The notes below the pieces were generated by a model. The model was not told where the DNA came from. It did no database searches and saw only the letters and a list, made by a program, of their open reading frames with translations. A program made the position numbers and the translations under genes. This document shows positions 35,360 through 48,439 of a stretch of 64,000 nt of DNA, in pieces. The stretch's first letter is position 1, and each line of letters opens with the position of its first letter. The stretch is from Cymbidium sinense (Eukaryota; Streptophyta; Magnoliopsida; Asparagales; Orchidaceae), in NCBI GenBank assembly GCA_021442155.1, contig CM038229.1, positions 71,878,443 to 71,942,442 of the forward strand, given 5' to 3'.

Positions 35360-37060
35360 TTTGAACCCACATCAACAATTTGAATATGTTAAGTGGGGCT
35401 CATTGAATTTAGAAGAGAGTTTTTAAATGAATTGAAGAAGAGATCTTGAGTTTAGAATCTACTTTCAACAAATTTATGTATGTTGAAAATGGGTTCAAAT
35501 ATTTTAAAGAGATTCTTGATGCTTCCATTAGTTTATATTTGAATTTGATTTTTATGTTTGGGGACCCTTTATTTAGCAAATTTGAGTATGTTAAAATAGA
35601 GGGTTAATTGACTTTGTTTGGGATTGGTCATTTAGCAAATTTGGGTATGCTAAATGAGTTGTTTGAAAATAATTTTCTTCTTTTGCTTGTTTTCCATGAT
35701 GTGTATCCTGTGTGAATGGGATCTTTACTTAGAAAATTTGTGTATGTTAAATAAAGTTCAAATGTATTTGATTTTTTTTTATTTTGAAAATGAGGTCTTT
35801 ACTTAGCAAATTTGGGTATGCTAAATAAAGGCCTACATGTGTTTAGGTTTTAATTTTTGAAAATGGGATCTTTACTTAGCAAATTTGGGTATGCTAAATA
35901 AAGTTCAAATGCATTTGATTTTTGATTTTTAAAAATGGAACCTTTACTTAGCAAATTTGTGTATGTTAAATAAAGTCCAAATGTGTTTTGGTTATGATTT
36001 TGAAAATGGGATCTTTACTTAGCAAATTTGAGTATGCTAAATAAAGTCCAAATGTGTTTGATTTTGAAAGAGGGATCTGTATTTAGCAAATTTAGGCATG
36101 CTAAATAAATTCCAAATGTGTTTGATTTTTTATTTTGAAAATAGGATCTTTACTTAGTAAATTTGGGTATGCTAAATAAAAAATCTAAATGTGTTTGATT
36201 CTTGTGTTTTGATTTTGAAAATGAGGTCTTTACTTAGCAAATTTGGGTATGATAAATAAAGTTTAAGTGTATTTGATTTTTTTTTTGGTTTATATTGTTT
36301 TGAAAAGGGGGTTTCTATTTAATAAATGTGATGTGTTAAATAGACTCCAATTAATTTTTCAATTTTCTTTGGAAAACTCAAACTCTCATTTGACAAATTT
36401 GAGTATGATAAATAGAATTCCAATGCATTTTGATTTTTATGATTTTTGTAAAGGAGATTTTCATTAAACAAATTTGGGTATGTAAAATGGAAGTCAATCA
36501 TATTTTATTTTTCAAAGATGAAATTTTTATATGTGATTATTGCTTTTTGAAAAGAAGGAAATTCCAACTTAACACATGTGGAATGTGTTGAGTGGAATTT
36601 CAAGTGGTGTGACTTTGTTTTGGAAATGAAACCTCCATTCAACAAATTTGGATATATTGAATGAAGAGGCATATCTTCAATTTTGTAATTTTTGAAAAGG
36701 AAGAAACTCCAACTTCAACATATGTGAGATATATATTGAATGGAGTTTCAATTTTATGATATGATTTTATTTGGGAATGAAATCTTCATTCAATAAATTT
36801 GGGTATATTGAATGAGGATGTTTATTTTGTGCTTTTTGAAAGATGATTTTGATTTTGGTTTTGAAATGAAATCTTCATTAAATAAATTTGGGTATATTAA
36901 ATGAGGATGTTCATTTGTACTTTTTGAAAGATGATTTTTGATTTTATTTGGAAATAAAATATTCATTCAATAAATTAGGGTATATTGAATGAGGATGTTC
37001 ATTTGTACTTTTTGAAAAATGATTTTGATTTTGTTTTGGAAAAGAACCTACATATAACAA
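35360..37060 (-). repeat. Array of about 20 diverged stem-loop repeats in the family O leader
   Basis: Units of about 62-90 bp, each with two complementary arms around a near-constant 10-base loop (AATTTGGGTA on the + strand). Exact examples: arms TCATTTAGCA/TGCTAAATGA at 35628-35657, TCATTCAATA/TATTGAATGA at 36786-36815, TCATTAAATA/TATTAAATGA at 36875-36904, and a 17-pair stem at 36558-36601 with a different loop. The arms differ between units but remain complementary within each unit. It lies between the primer site (37452-37461) and the gag region, so in the element RNA it is the 5' leader. Confidence 0.9.
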
Positions 37061-37451
37061 TCATGAGGATTTTTAGATGGGGTTGAGTGAAAATTTTTGT
37101 GCAAATATTTAATGAATTTTGGAAAAGTGCTTTTGAAAAGTGATATTTTTATGAAGGATTTATTTTTCTTATTTATGGAATGAACCTTACCTTACCATAG
37201 AAATGGTAAAAAAATTCAACAAAGTTTTTAGTTATTTCTTTTGGTTAAATTATTTTTATTGGGGACCCAATAGGGGTTTTAAGACCTACATGGGTGAGGT
37301 CCTAAAACCTAAAAAGTTGGCTAGCTTAAGAATGAAATGAGCTAAGTGCCAACAAAAGAAGGATAGTCTCGAACTCATACGAAATACAAATCCACTATCG
37401 ATACTTGGAGACAATGATCATTCACCAAAGTTGGAGACAGGAATCGTCCTT
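37061..37451 (-). other. Family O leader between primer site and hairpin array
   Basis: About 390 bp with no open frame. It holds degraded remains of one more stem-loop unit (about 37045-37080) and the segment TTGGAGAC repeated twice (about 37405-37440). Nothing else is recognised. Confidence 0.5.
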
Positions 37452-37461
37452 GGAGTCACCA
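37452..37461 (-). promoter_or_regulatory. Primer-binding-site-like sequence of family O
   Basis: On the - strand, TGGTGACTCC starts 9 bases after the LTR end. From memory, Ogre/Tat elements often have a primer site beginning TGGCGACTCC; this copy differs by one C-to-T change. It sets element direction to the - strand and confirms the LTR edge at 37471. Confidence 0.65.
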
Positions 37462-37470
37462 AAAAATCTA

Positions 37471-40400
37471 TGGTGTATTTTTTTTTCTTTTCAACATGTT
37501 TTGGGATATGTTGAAAATTTGTTTTTTGGGACACCATGTAGATCCATAGATGTACTCATTAAGATGATCAGGTATGACATTATGTAATAATATACTATCT
37601 TAGAGATAAAGTCACTATACATAATGATAATCACATGAGGACTCTAAGGACAATGGGTCTTCAAATGTACCAGAGATCTTTCCTACTTTATATGAAAAAA
37701 AAAGTAGGTTTATTTAAACGGGTTCATTAAGTTCCCATGGAGCAAGCCCCATAGTTAATTACATCTAAGGAATGAGATTCCTTAAGAATACTCTGATTAA
37801 GGTAAATGATCATTGTCTCCAAAGATTTCAAAGATGGGACTATCAATCAATTGGTTATTTTTGGAAAATCAAGTGGGATTGATCAAAGAGGAGAGTTATT
37901 ATCAACAAAGGAGATGAGTAGGGATGCTCATGATACTAGGAAACTAGTGAGCATCCCAAACTATCTATGGTTGGGCTTTATATTTTGAAATTTGAGAAAA
38001 ATTATATGTTTGAGTTGAATTTTTATTAGAAATCTAGGCTTATAATTCCCACAAGATCATGTAAATGCCTAAGAGGTGAGGATTTATGCTTGTAGCCACA
38101 AAAGGAAACAACAAACTTGGATCCAAAATCTAGGGAGTTTTGTGATGGCTAAACCATGATTTAAATCTATGGAAAAAATGGGTATATGGTTTACCTCCGC
38201 AAGAGAGAATAAACGACCCGACTGTTAAACTTACAATCGCTTGGGGTGGCTGCCAACTAACTCCTACAATTTTAAATACATGTTGGCAAGTCTTATGCTT
38301 TGCAAGATAGCTAAGCTGTTGTTTATTTAAAAAAGAGACTAAGTCCCTAAACTCACTCCCTAAAAGACTAGATCATGAAGGGCATGAATAATGACTTAAA
38401 TTTAATGCAAAATTTGTTAAGTTATTTTATTTTAATTTTTGGACATTTTTATTTGACATAGGCTATGGGATTTCATATGCCTAATGCATGAGAAATTGGT
38501 TATGGGCCAAAATCAAAAAGGAGGTGTGTTTCCACCATGGCTCTCAAAGGTCAAGCCATTTTCTCTAGCAAAGGTGGAAGCCCTCCATTAACAAGAGTGA
38601 AATAATATGATTTTATGCATGATGTGAGACATACAACATCCAACTAAGGGGTTGCTAAATCTTTTATTATCTTGATTTATGTCTAGGCTTTAGGTGAGGT
38701 TATGAGTTATTTAGTTTAATTTTGAGTTGATTAATTGGATAGAAAATTTATTTTTCCCTAAGAGTCTAATCACATCCAGGCCATTCAATAACCATCAAGC
38801 AATTAAGAAACTATGAAAATCATGCCATCCTAGTTGCGCAATCATAAACAAAATATCAATCAATTTATAACATTAGAGTAAAAGGATAAGATGTGGTTAG
38901 TGCACATACAACAAAAAAAAATGTGGGTAGCCGAGCTCTACCCTTATACAACCCAAATTACAAATGAATAATTACAATTTAGAAGGAATTCATGTTAGGG
39001 GGTCTTCATTCTTCATTTCTTCATTTCTTCCTTTCTTTATTTCTTTCTTTCTTCATTTTGACTTAGGATGTAGTTTGCTCCAAGGCTTCACATGGTACAT
39101 AAGACATGGTCTTATGACCAATGTTCATCGTAATTCCCCCATAACATTCATTCCAAATCTTAATTACAAAATTTACATCAAAATAGGAAAGATAAATTAA
39201 ACTAAATATACAAAATAGAGATTAGATAAACATACCACACAACCCAAATGATTATATAAATAATTTAGACTTAGCACCCCACATATAGGTAACCAAGTCC
39301 ACCTGTCCTAATTTGGGTTATGCTTAGGGTATAAGCAACCTACACAGCAAAAGCATTTATATTTTATTACAATGCCCCTTAAGCATAACACCATGTAGAA
39401 ACTATGATTAGGCTAAAATTGGCCTATCATCTAGACTACGCACATGCACCCTAACATCTAGTCTAAAACATTACATAATAAAAAAAATCAGGCATCAAAC
39501 CATGCACCGCCCTAACATAGAGCTAGGAATGATGACTTAGCCTAATGTGTGTGCCATTTAAGGCTTGTGTGGAATATCTTAGCTAGGCTTTAAGGTTGAG
39601 ATTTTCTAAATGTGAAAGGTTTAATTTAGAGGGTGGTTTCATTTCAAGTGAATTAGTTGATTTATCAATTTTAGATGATGATTTGATTTGGATTGAATGA
39701 ACCTACACTTAATTACTAAATATTATGAAGAGAAGAAAAGAGAAGAGAACTTCTCTTTCATCCCTACCTTAAGTAATTTCTAAGGTAGATTCATTAATTT
39801 TTTTCTTTGATTATTTTATTATGTGTTTTAATTAACCTAAGTTTAGATTTACTCTAAATAGCCTATTCAATAAGAAAGGCATCTTAGGATTAGTTAAGGT
39901 GAATTACTATCATAATATACAACATTTATTTCTTTCCACCATGTATACCATGCATATCATAATCCTAAGCATACCTATACATGCAATGCAAATTTTAGCA
40001 CACCTTGATGATGAATGCTAAGAGATATGATTTGAAAATTTGGATATTCCATGAATGCATGTCTTTATTATGTTGAAAAATGGGAATTTGTCATCCGTTA
40101 ACATAATGCACATCCATATGTATAAAAGACATAAGTGAGTACAACGCCATTATTTTCTACACCAGGGGCGTAAGATACAAGATTTACTTAGGGCTACTTA
40201 AAGCCTCGGGGCCTCGAGATGTCCAGACTAATATATCACTTTTCATAAATACATGTAGATGTACAAAAAGAAAATAAATGTATGAAAAATCATGCAAAAG
40301 ATTTCTATTTGATTTTTTGTATGATTTACATGTGTAAATGTAAAGATCCTTCTTCAATCATAAGTGTTGTGTTCTTTTTAAATGAACTATACACTTTGCA

Positions 40401-43400
40401 AATCCTATGCAAATCCATGTTAAGAGAAGAAAATAACATAAAACACATCTTATGCTATAATCACATGCAAGCTTATAAGTATTCATAAGTAGCATCACTT
40501 CATTCATAATCTTTAATTTATAGGTTTTAAAATAATTTTGGTTTAATAGTGATAATCCACTCATATTCTTAACTTTAGCCAAAACATGCAATTTGACATA
40601 AAAGGAAAAATTTTATTTAATTGATTTTTCAAAAGATATGAATGCATGATTTCATATGGAAAACAACATTTAGCATGCTTGGAAGGAAATAAAGAAATGC
40701 AAGCATATGAATTCATTCACCCTAATTAATTCTAAGGACAATCATATAAAATAAGATTATTTAAATGAATCAAAATTCTTTAAGAGATTTTTTATTTTTG
40801 AATTTGATTTGACTTAGGAAATGTGAAAAGGGTTTGCTGGTCCTAACCCATTTCCCCCATGTGTGAATTGGTTTAGTTTAATTTTAGAACAATTAGGTTG
40901 ATTTTATATTTTGTTTAGGTTAAGGTGTGAATTAAATCCATTAATTATCCCTTACCTACACCACTTTAACATAATTAAATAAGTAATTATGAGCCAACAT
41001 ATGATATGCAATCATGGAATTTAAATCAATGCACCTAAGAAATAAAGGGGCCTAATGCAATTGGCTCACAATTATTGATTAATTAAGCCAAAGGGTTTAA
41101 TTAAGTACTTTCATAACCATCCTACACATGTAGTTTGATTATAATTTTCTTTACAGTTTCTTAGGTTATTGAACACCTAAGAATTTACCCAAGATTAAGG
41201 GATTAAGTTCTAGAGTGATTTAATTTTGAGTTTGATTAATTGAATTATTTAATGAGGTGATTAAGCTATTAATTAATTTTCACATTAATTAAGTGTTTAT
41301 CCAAATGAAATAAACTTAGAGGAAAAGATTAGAAAAGAAATACTAATTAATTAATTTATCACTATTTAATAAGTTAATTAATGATTTAATTAATTAAGAA
41401 AGTGATTAGGGATGAAATAAGAAATTCCCCTAATTAATCCAATAATAAATTCTAAGAAAATCATGGGAGGTAGAGGTCATCCCACTAATCAATCTTAAGA
41501 AGTTTGGAATTAATCACTGAAGTAATTAAGGAGTAATTAGCCTAATTATATTTCCAATAAAACCCCCCAAATTGAGTTAAAATTACTATTAAAAATTAAT
41601 TAGTTTTAATTTTTTATCATTCCTCTCAGAATTATCTTTAAAATGAGCCCGAGTTTGCATTTTTTTGGATTTTTCTATAATTAGTTATGATTTTGAAGTT
41701 TCACATTAAAAAATAATTAAACTAATTAACTAATCCCCAGACACGTGACGGTTGATGCCACGCTCTTTCCATGTGGTGCGATGGGATATGTTATTTAACT
41801 TGTCACATCCTCTTGTTGAATCAGCTGGCGGCGAACGCGATTTCTCCACGGGCCGTCCGATCTAAGATTGAACTGTTGGGATTAATCCCATGGTTTAGGC
41901 TTAAATCAGAGGGAAATATATCATGATTTAATCATAGCCATCCATTCCAATCATGCGAAATAGATGGTGTGTGATTTGTCTCTTCCTGAACGATGAGAGA
42001 TGGATGTTGTCCATTGATTGTCGCTCGATCCGAGCTCACCCAAGCTTGGATGGCGTTTAAACTCACCCCACACCTTTGGGGAAGCACAAGCAATGTATCC
42101 AACAGTCAATATCTCAAGGGATAACACTTTCCATCACAAAGGACCAAGAAAAAAATTCTTATGGCTATGGTTTTGAGCAATACCTCACCGGAGGCTATCA
42201 TCGGCGCTTCCACTGGAGGAGGTAGCTTCGTCTAGTAGACATGAAGCCTTGTTGAAGGTATCAAATCTTAATTTGAAGTGGATGGCTTGGTTGACAAAGC
42301 TCCCCTTCAATGGCAATCGACTTCGATCAAAGTCCTCCTTCCCGTGGCTTGGTGACTTGGGAAACAACTTGATTAAGCTCAATGAAGTCCCTTGATGGTG
42401 CTTGCGAGGTTAATTTGGTTTTGACAAAGAATTAGATGAGTTTGGATTTGGATTGACCTCCCATTTTAACTTTGAGAAAAATTGAGAAGGAGAAAATGGG
42501 GGAGCTCGGTAATGGCTTGGGAAGCTTAAGGATACTTAGTTTTGATTCCTTGATCTCAATCAAATTCAGTGCTTGTTGTTTGAGTGGGAATGAAGGGAGT
42601 ATATCTCCCTCTCCTTGGATCAGATGGTGAAGAGTGTGCCATTTTGATCAATGGAGATTGATCGATTGGGTTGTTGCATCCCATATAAGTCATTTTATGA
42701 GGAGTGGAGGAGAGTGAGTACCCATGTACTAGGTGAGTGCATTGGGTGATCAAGCTCAATTCCCATTGGAGGGTCGATTTGGTTGGGTCATGGCTGACCC
42801 AAATTGGGTCATGTTCACCACCCTCTTGTGTCCATGTGGACCGCTAGAAGGATGCCAAGTGCCAAGTGGCCTTGAGAAAGAATATGACCAAATTTTAAGT
42901 GAATATGGTCATATGTTACCCTTTGATCTAAGGGTAAAATGGTCATTTGGCCTTGATTTTTATTTGGGTAGATTTTAAATGATTTAAAAATTGGTTGGAC
43001 CAAATTTCAAGTGATTTGGAGTTCATTTGATTTGAATTAGTTTAATTTGACTAATTTAGGTCAAGTTGGGTCAAATTAGTTTAGTTTGACTAATTGGTCA
43101 AATTGGGTCAAACCATGGGTTAGGTCAAGTTCATATGATCATTTGGATTCTATGGGTATTATTGGTTTGGTTTAATTTGGTTTATATTTGGTTTTGGTTC
43201 ATTTAGGTTCATTTAGGTCAAATGGGTGAAGTTGACCAATTTGACCCATTTGACCCAATTGGGTTAGGTCATGGGTTGATCATTTGAAATGTATTGGAAG
43301 CTTTGGTTTCAATCAATTTTGGTTTGGTTTGATTTTAAGTTGATTTGACCTTTTAGGCCAAGTTGTGTTCATGGTCAATTGGGCTTGGTTGGGTCTAGTT

Positions 43401-44820
43401 GATTAATTAAAGCTTTGGTCAAGTTCAACAGGTGATTTAGAATGAATTTGACCCATTGGTTGCAATCAATTTGGCTTAGATCAAGATTTGACCCATTTTG
43501 ATTTTTTAGGCCAACTTGGGTCAACTTAGGTCAAGTGGCCAATTGGGCTTGGTTTGGCTCAATTGATGGCTTGATCAAGTTCAATCATTGATTATGAATT
43601 AGTTTAGATCAATGGTTTCAATCAATTTGACATATAGTGGATTTTGGCTAGTTTGGGTTTCATTTGGGCTAAATATTGACTTAGTCCATGGCTAGGTTTT
43701 ATTTGGCTTGACCCAATTTGAGTGATTGATCATCCTAGGATGATTTTTGCTCATAATGTGAGACTTAGATGGGCTTAGTTCAATCCAATTTAGGTTAGAT
43801 TAGAACTTGGCTAAAAAAGGTGCTTTAGATCACTTTGGGTCAAGTGAGCCTAAATGGGTCAATTGGCTTGATGAAGGCTTGATTCAAGTTTGGTTGAACT
43901 CACATATGGACTTATGATAGAAATATAAATCCAATTGCAAGTGATTTAGTGTCAAATGAGTTTTGTTTCATTTGACAATTTCAAGCTCAAATGAAGAACA
44001 TGGGTTTGATTTGGGTTAATTTGATTTGGCTTGATGATTAATGTTTATGTTTATATTTGGACATGTGATTGAAGAAGTGATTGTTTGAAGAGAAAATCCA
44101 AGGGGTTGAATTCATTTGAGAATGATTTGGCTAATTCCAAGAAATTGGCTTAAAGGATATAGGTTGGATTTAAGTTGGATTTGGACTTGAGTTTTGAATT
44201 TAGTTTTGGTTATTTGAATTTATATATATTTTTTTATATTTGTGAATATAAATGAGAATATAAATGTGTTATAAGAAAAAACTTTTGAGTTTGGAGTGAT
44301 TTGGATCTAACTTGAGCTAAGTCCATAAGATGAAATCAAAAGGGCTTAGGAAAGATTTTGGAATTGGAATTGATCATGGATTTCAATCATTTGGAATTGA
44401 TTCATGATCTGGATTTTAAATTAATTTATAATTTGAGAAAATCAATTGAGTTGGAATTGATTTAAGATTTGATTTGAGCTAAGTCCATGAGATGAAATCA
44501 AAGGGCTTAAAAAAAGTTTTGGATTTGATTTAAGATTTGAGAAAAATCAATTGAGTTGGAATTGATTTAAGATTTGAGCTTGAAGTATGGTTTGAAAGAA
44601 GGAAGCAAGGATTGGGTTCTAGCTATAGGGTAGGTAAGTCCTCCTAACACCCTTAAGGTATAACCTATTCCTATGTATAACTTTTCTAAGTCTCTAAGGT
44701 TAGGTTATGTGTTCACCTAATCACTAGAAGTATATTAAGACTAAGAAACTCTTAGTGTTTAAAGGAGTCCTATGTCTACGATGGAGAAGTTGAGAGCTCA
44801 CTCCAAAAGTGAGGTCAACA
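37471..44820 (-). mobile_element. Family O LTR, copy O1 (5' LTR), 7350 bp
   Basis: On the - strand it begins TGTTGACCTCACTTTTGGAG at 44820 and ends AATACACCA at 37471 (TG...CA), followed by the primer site. It is collinear by eye with O2 over its whole length: for example the ATGATATGC-rich centre, the GTACGTGCCATTGTTA block (once here, near 40138), the AATTAATT-rich stretch (41200-41600), the promoter area (about 42600-42700) and the GGTCAA-rich U3 (43000-43870). It contains no gene; open frames such as 42733-42978 are incidental. It interrupts the gag of element 3 at 44821. Confidence 0.8.
43000..43870. repeat. GGTCAA/TTGGGTCA-rich degenerate repeat tract in O1 U3
   Basis: Short motifs such as TTTGACCCA, GGGTCAA and AATTGGGTCA recur dozens of times in both orientations without fixed period. 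The equivalent tract in O2 is at 58490-59350. Confidence 0.85.
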
Positions 44821-47150
44821 AGTCATTAGACAAAATTCAGTTGTTAACTCCTCAAACTTTGCTTTCTTTTCTGATAAGAATTTTGATGATTGAGTAATCA
44901 TTTTAGATCTCATGTGAAGAACATCGATATCACATAAATGATTAGACATCTCTCTACTAGGCAAGATTCACTATTATCTTCTTCATATAATTCAACAATA
45001 TGGAATTTAGGCATAAAGTTTGCAAGCTTAAATGGTTGTCTTGTCAACTGGTGATACTCCTCTAAGTTATTATTAATCTTTTGAGTTATAGTTCTCTTTT
45101 TGATCTTCTTTTTCTTAGCCGACTTCTTTGACTTATGAGGTCTACATTTAGTAGATTGCTCCTAATGCTGTGATGAAGTAGCCTTATCAAAATTCCGAAA
45201 GCTTGGTTTCATTTCTTTTTGTCCAATATAGGTTCAAGTGGTGATTTCCACTTAACACTAGGGACATCTTTTAGTTGTTTCAACATTTTCACGAACTTTT
45301 AGAGACTACTATTTCCCATTCTTCAATCTGAGTTGATTCTTCTTTCTTTCTATCTTTAATGGATGATGTGGAAGAGGACATAATCATCCTTGTATATTGT
45401 CTTTTTAGGTTGACTAGAATCTTGTGGATAATGTAAATTCACCATGACTTTCTTTATAATAATCTTTGAAGACATAACAATCTTCAATAGGATGATCACC
45501 CATGATAGGGGATAATTTGGATTATTGACTTGACCAAACTTCAGATTTTATTTTTTTAGTAATTGTAAACCGGCTTGAGCTTGTCAAAATAATTTAATCA
45601 TCCCTTCTAAAGGAATATTCTTTATTCATCTTTCCCTTAAGAAATGACTGCATTTTCTCATCATCTCTTATTACTTATTTTGGCCGCGCTCCATCACCTG
45701 AAAAAGTATGAGATTTATCATTCCCTCCCAATACCAATTTTGGAGATTAGGATGAACAAGCTTCTTTCCCTTATTATCATTATACATAGGTTGTTTTCTT
45801 TTATCTAAATTATAGATTACTCATTTTTCACCACTTGAGCTATAGGAAGCGGCATGAGTTTCATTTCTTCTTGAGTCTGAAGGTTTATTTTTCTTTAATT
45901 TATCTGTATAGATTTCAGACTTAAGGCGATTTAGCTTTTCAAATTTGCCCACCCTATCAAGCAAGTCCTGGAATGTTGTAATTGACATCATACAAAAAAA
46001 TGGTGCCATTTTATCATCCGTATTGCCCATTAATAATTAAATCGCATGTTCTTCCTCCAATTATTGTTCGCATTCCATGTTTAGGTTATGCCAATGAGTT
46101 ACGAATTTTGTCACTGACTCATCTTTTCTCTTTTTTAGCAAGGCAAGGTTAATTTGATTGTTATTTTCATTGCATAAACATTATCTCTTAAGGTTTTGAT
46201 CATTTTTTGGTGTACCACTCAAAATAGTTGAGGTCTAGTTGATGGGTAAAAAATTCATCATTTCCTCCTATAAGTATCCTTAAATTAGGCTAGATGCTAT
46301 TTTGGATTACCATGCTCACTAAAAATATCAAATTTTGTCGATAAACTTTAGTAGACCATCAAATTATGGTAATCTTACTCACTAGTTTTTTGATGCTTTG
46401 AAGAATGCATTTATCTTTTCATTAATTATTATTTCTAGTTGAACAGCTATTATTGATCCTGGTGCACTAGCTACATTCTGAATTATAGGTTGAAGATCTA
46501 GTTGATTAACTTCACTTCTCCCTTTCGGTGTAACATGTACTATAGGAGTTGGAGGTATCAGAGTGATTAATGGTATAGAGGTTGTATTATTACCTATTGA
46601 TTGATTACAGTGCATTTGATGTGATATATTCTCCAACATATTCATGATATTCATTTTGTACCATCATATCATTCATCTTGGTACCAAGCTATGAAATTGT
46701 CGTATCTTTGGCTTCCATTTGATGCTACATTTATCTTTGCTCTGTAACTAGCACCATGGAATAATTCAATATGGGCTCTTCTTCTTCCTCTATTTCCTTT
46801 TTGTTATCCTCATCTTTAAAGAGAACATTACTTCTCCTTGTGCATTTGCAAGGATAGTTATTGCTAGGGTTGAACGATGACATTGATTGTAAAATCGTGT
46901 ACTAAGTTGATCATTTTCTAGTTCAACCATATAAACAACTTCAACTCCCATGACTTCCTTCTCATTTTGAACTTCTTCTTCTTCCTCTTTAGCAAAGATT
47001 GAAGATCCATCTTACACTCTCTTTTATGATGAATCTCCTTCAATTCAGGTTCAAGCTCACTGGATTCATGTTGTTGATGATGTTGAGCAGAATGTTCATC
47101 TATATCTCTAACCATATAGACGACTTCCACTTCCATCTTGTTATGGCCTC
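44821..47150 (-). pseudogene. Element 3 (family T) gag and linker pseudogene
   Basis: On the - strand it matches element 1 positions about 45-2450. It includes the N-terminal acidic segment (46918-47136), MNIMNMLENISHQM (46382-46654), the gag domain with KDESVTKFVTHWHN-like sequence (about 46080-46140) and the open frame 45821-46030 with DDKMAPFFCMMSITTFQDLL and GKFEKLNRLKS, then the zinc-knuckle region (about 45480-45560) and the Lys-rich linker (45050-45250). It stops at 44821, exactly at the start of O1. The corresponding protease-RT part is not in the window. Confidence 0.85.
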
Positions 47151-48275
47151 CTTTTATAAATTTTTGATCGATGCTTCCAATGGATCTCTAGTTCATTATA
47201 AGAAACATACATTTCTTTCATTGACTGTGGTAATCAACTTTCTTACATGAACTTGATTGATAACGGGAACCCTTAGAGGATTCTCTAGGGTGTCGACCAT
47301 CATGTCTTTTATCAGTGACCTTCTTTTAGGTATCCACTATTGATGAGTTAATTTTTAGGTGAATTTCTAAATATGTGCATCATATGTCACATCTTTATCT
47401 TTCTTCATAATTTTATCGTGGAGCCTTGGTCTCTATATGCTTACCCTTTCACCGAAACTTTTTGATAGTGGATTCTTGAACATGGTCCAAGTGTCATGCT
47501 CTGATGCTCACTGCATGAAGTATACTTGGCTTGATGACTAGTTACCATAAGAGATGGCAATCTTCTTGGTGGAATCTCAGTATCTTCGATCATCACAGGC
47601 CTCTGAAATGTTCTTTTCATTAAGCCTCTTTCTTTGGCCATTTTAAGAACATTGTGTATTCTAGCGGACAATATTTGATTTGTCTCTCTGGTGGTGAGCT
47701 TGACATTGTTGAGTCAAAGAGCACCTCATTAGTAGAGTTTTTCCCTTTTACCCATTTTTGATTATCAAAGTTATTACGCCAGAATACTAAATGACAATAT
47801 TGTTTGTTCACTTTTACCCATTTCTTCTTCTTCTTTTTCTTCTAGTTAATTTGTTTCCTGATGAGGACGCCTCGAAGTCATGTCTTCCAAATACAAAGGT
47901 TTCAGTTGGCAAAGTAGTTGTACCATAATGCATCAAACATACATTTTGCCCACTACTTCTTTTCATCACGGGGATTTAGATTGACCCAGTCTTTCAAAAA
48001 TTGAAGTTCTGTGTCGAGAGAACTCCTTAATGACGGTTGGTTGCTGAATTGGTTGACAAACATGATAAGTAAGAGCTTTAATAAGTTGAGGCCTTCCGAC
48101 ATGACCTCGGACGAGTGCACCACGAGTGGGTACTTTAGGAGTTGCAACTATGATAGCAGGGAAATCCACGCTGCCAAATTTAATAGTAGCTCCAACATCT
48201 TCTGTGTTGATGACAGTGTTAGCTATGTAGATATTTGCACCACATCTTGAAGAAAAATATGTAAGATCCATTAAA
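47151..48275 (-). pseudogene. Element 3 5' gag or upstream ORF region
   Basis: Extends further 5' than element 1, which is cut by the window edge. The - strand reading from 48271 is MDLTYFSSRCGANIYIANTV, then VDFPAIIVATPKVPTRGAL, QLIKALTYHVCQP, RHRTSIFERLGQ (47966-48271), followed by frames 47620-47811 (YCHLVFWRNNFDNQKWVKG) and 47441-47671. S-V/I-F-E/D-R-L motifs are common in Tat-type gag polyproteins. The frame is broken by several stops. Whether this is the gag N-terminus or a separate upstream ORF cannot be decided. Confidence 0.6.
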
Positions 48276-48439
48276 CAAAATAATAAATTTGTATTTTCAT
48301 ATATTTAAAATGAAATACCAAAATAGATAAAATATACTTTAGATGGATTTTTATTGTTGATTATAAATGGTTTTATTAAAATTTGTATTAATATATGTGA
48401 TATATATCATTATTTAAAATTTTTTTAAAATTCAATGTT
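48276..48439. other. AT-rich gap between element 3 and LTR L5
   Basis: About 160 bp, very AT-rich, with no similarity that I can see elsewhere in the window and no motif. It may be leader sequence of element 3 or filler at a deletion junction. Confidence 0.4.

Noticed and set aside
35360..37060. CRISPR-like array
   Set aside because: Regular repeats, but no unique spacers: variation is in the stems, units are continuous, and the DNA is a plant retrotransposon leader.
42733..42978. 81-residue open frame
   Set aside because: Inside family O LTR O1, not conserved in O2, no motif.
46999..47250. 83-residue + strand open frame
   Set aside because: Complementary reading of the element 3 gag region.
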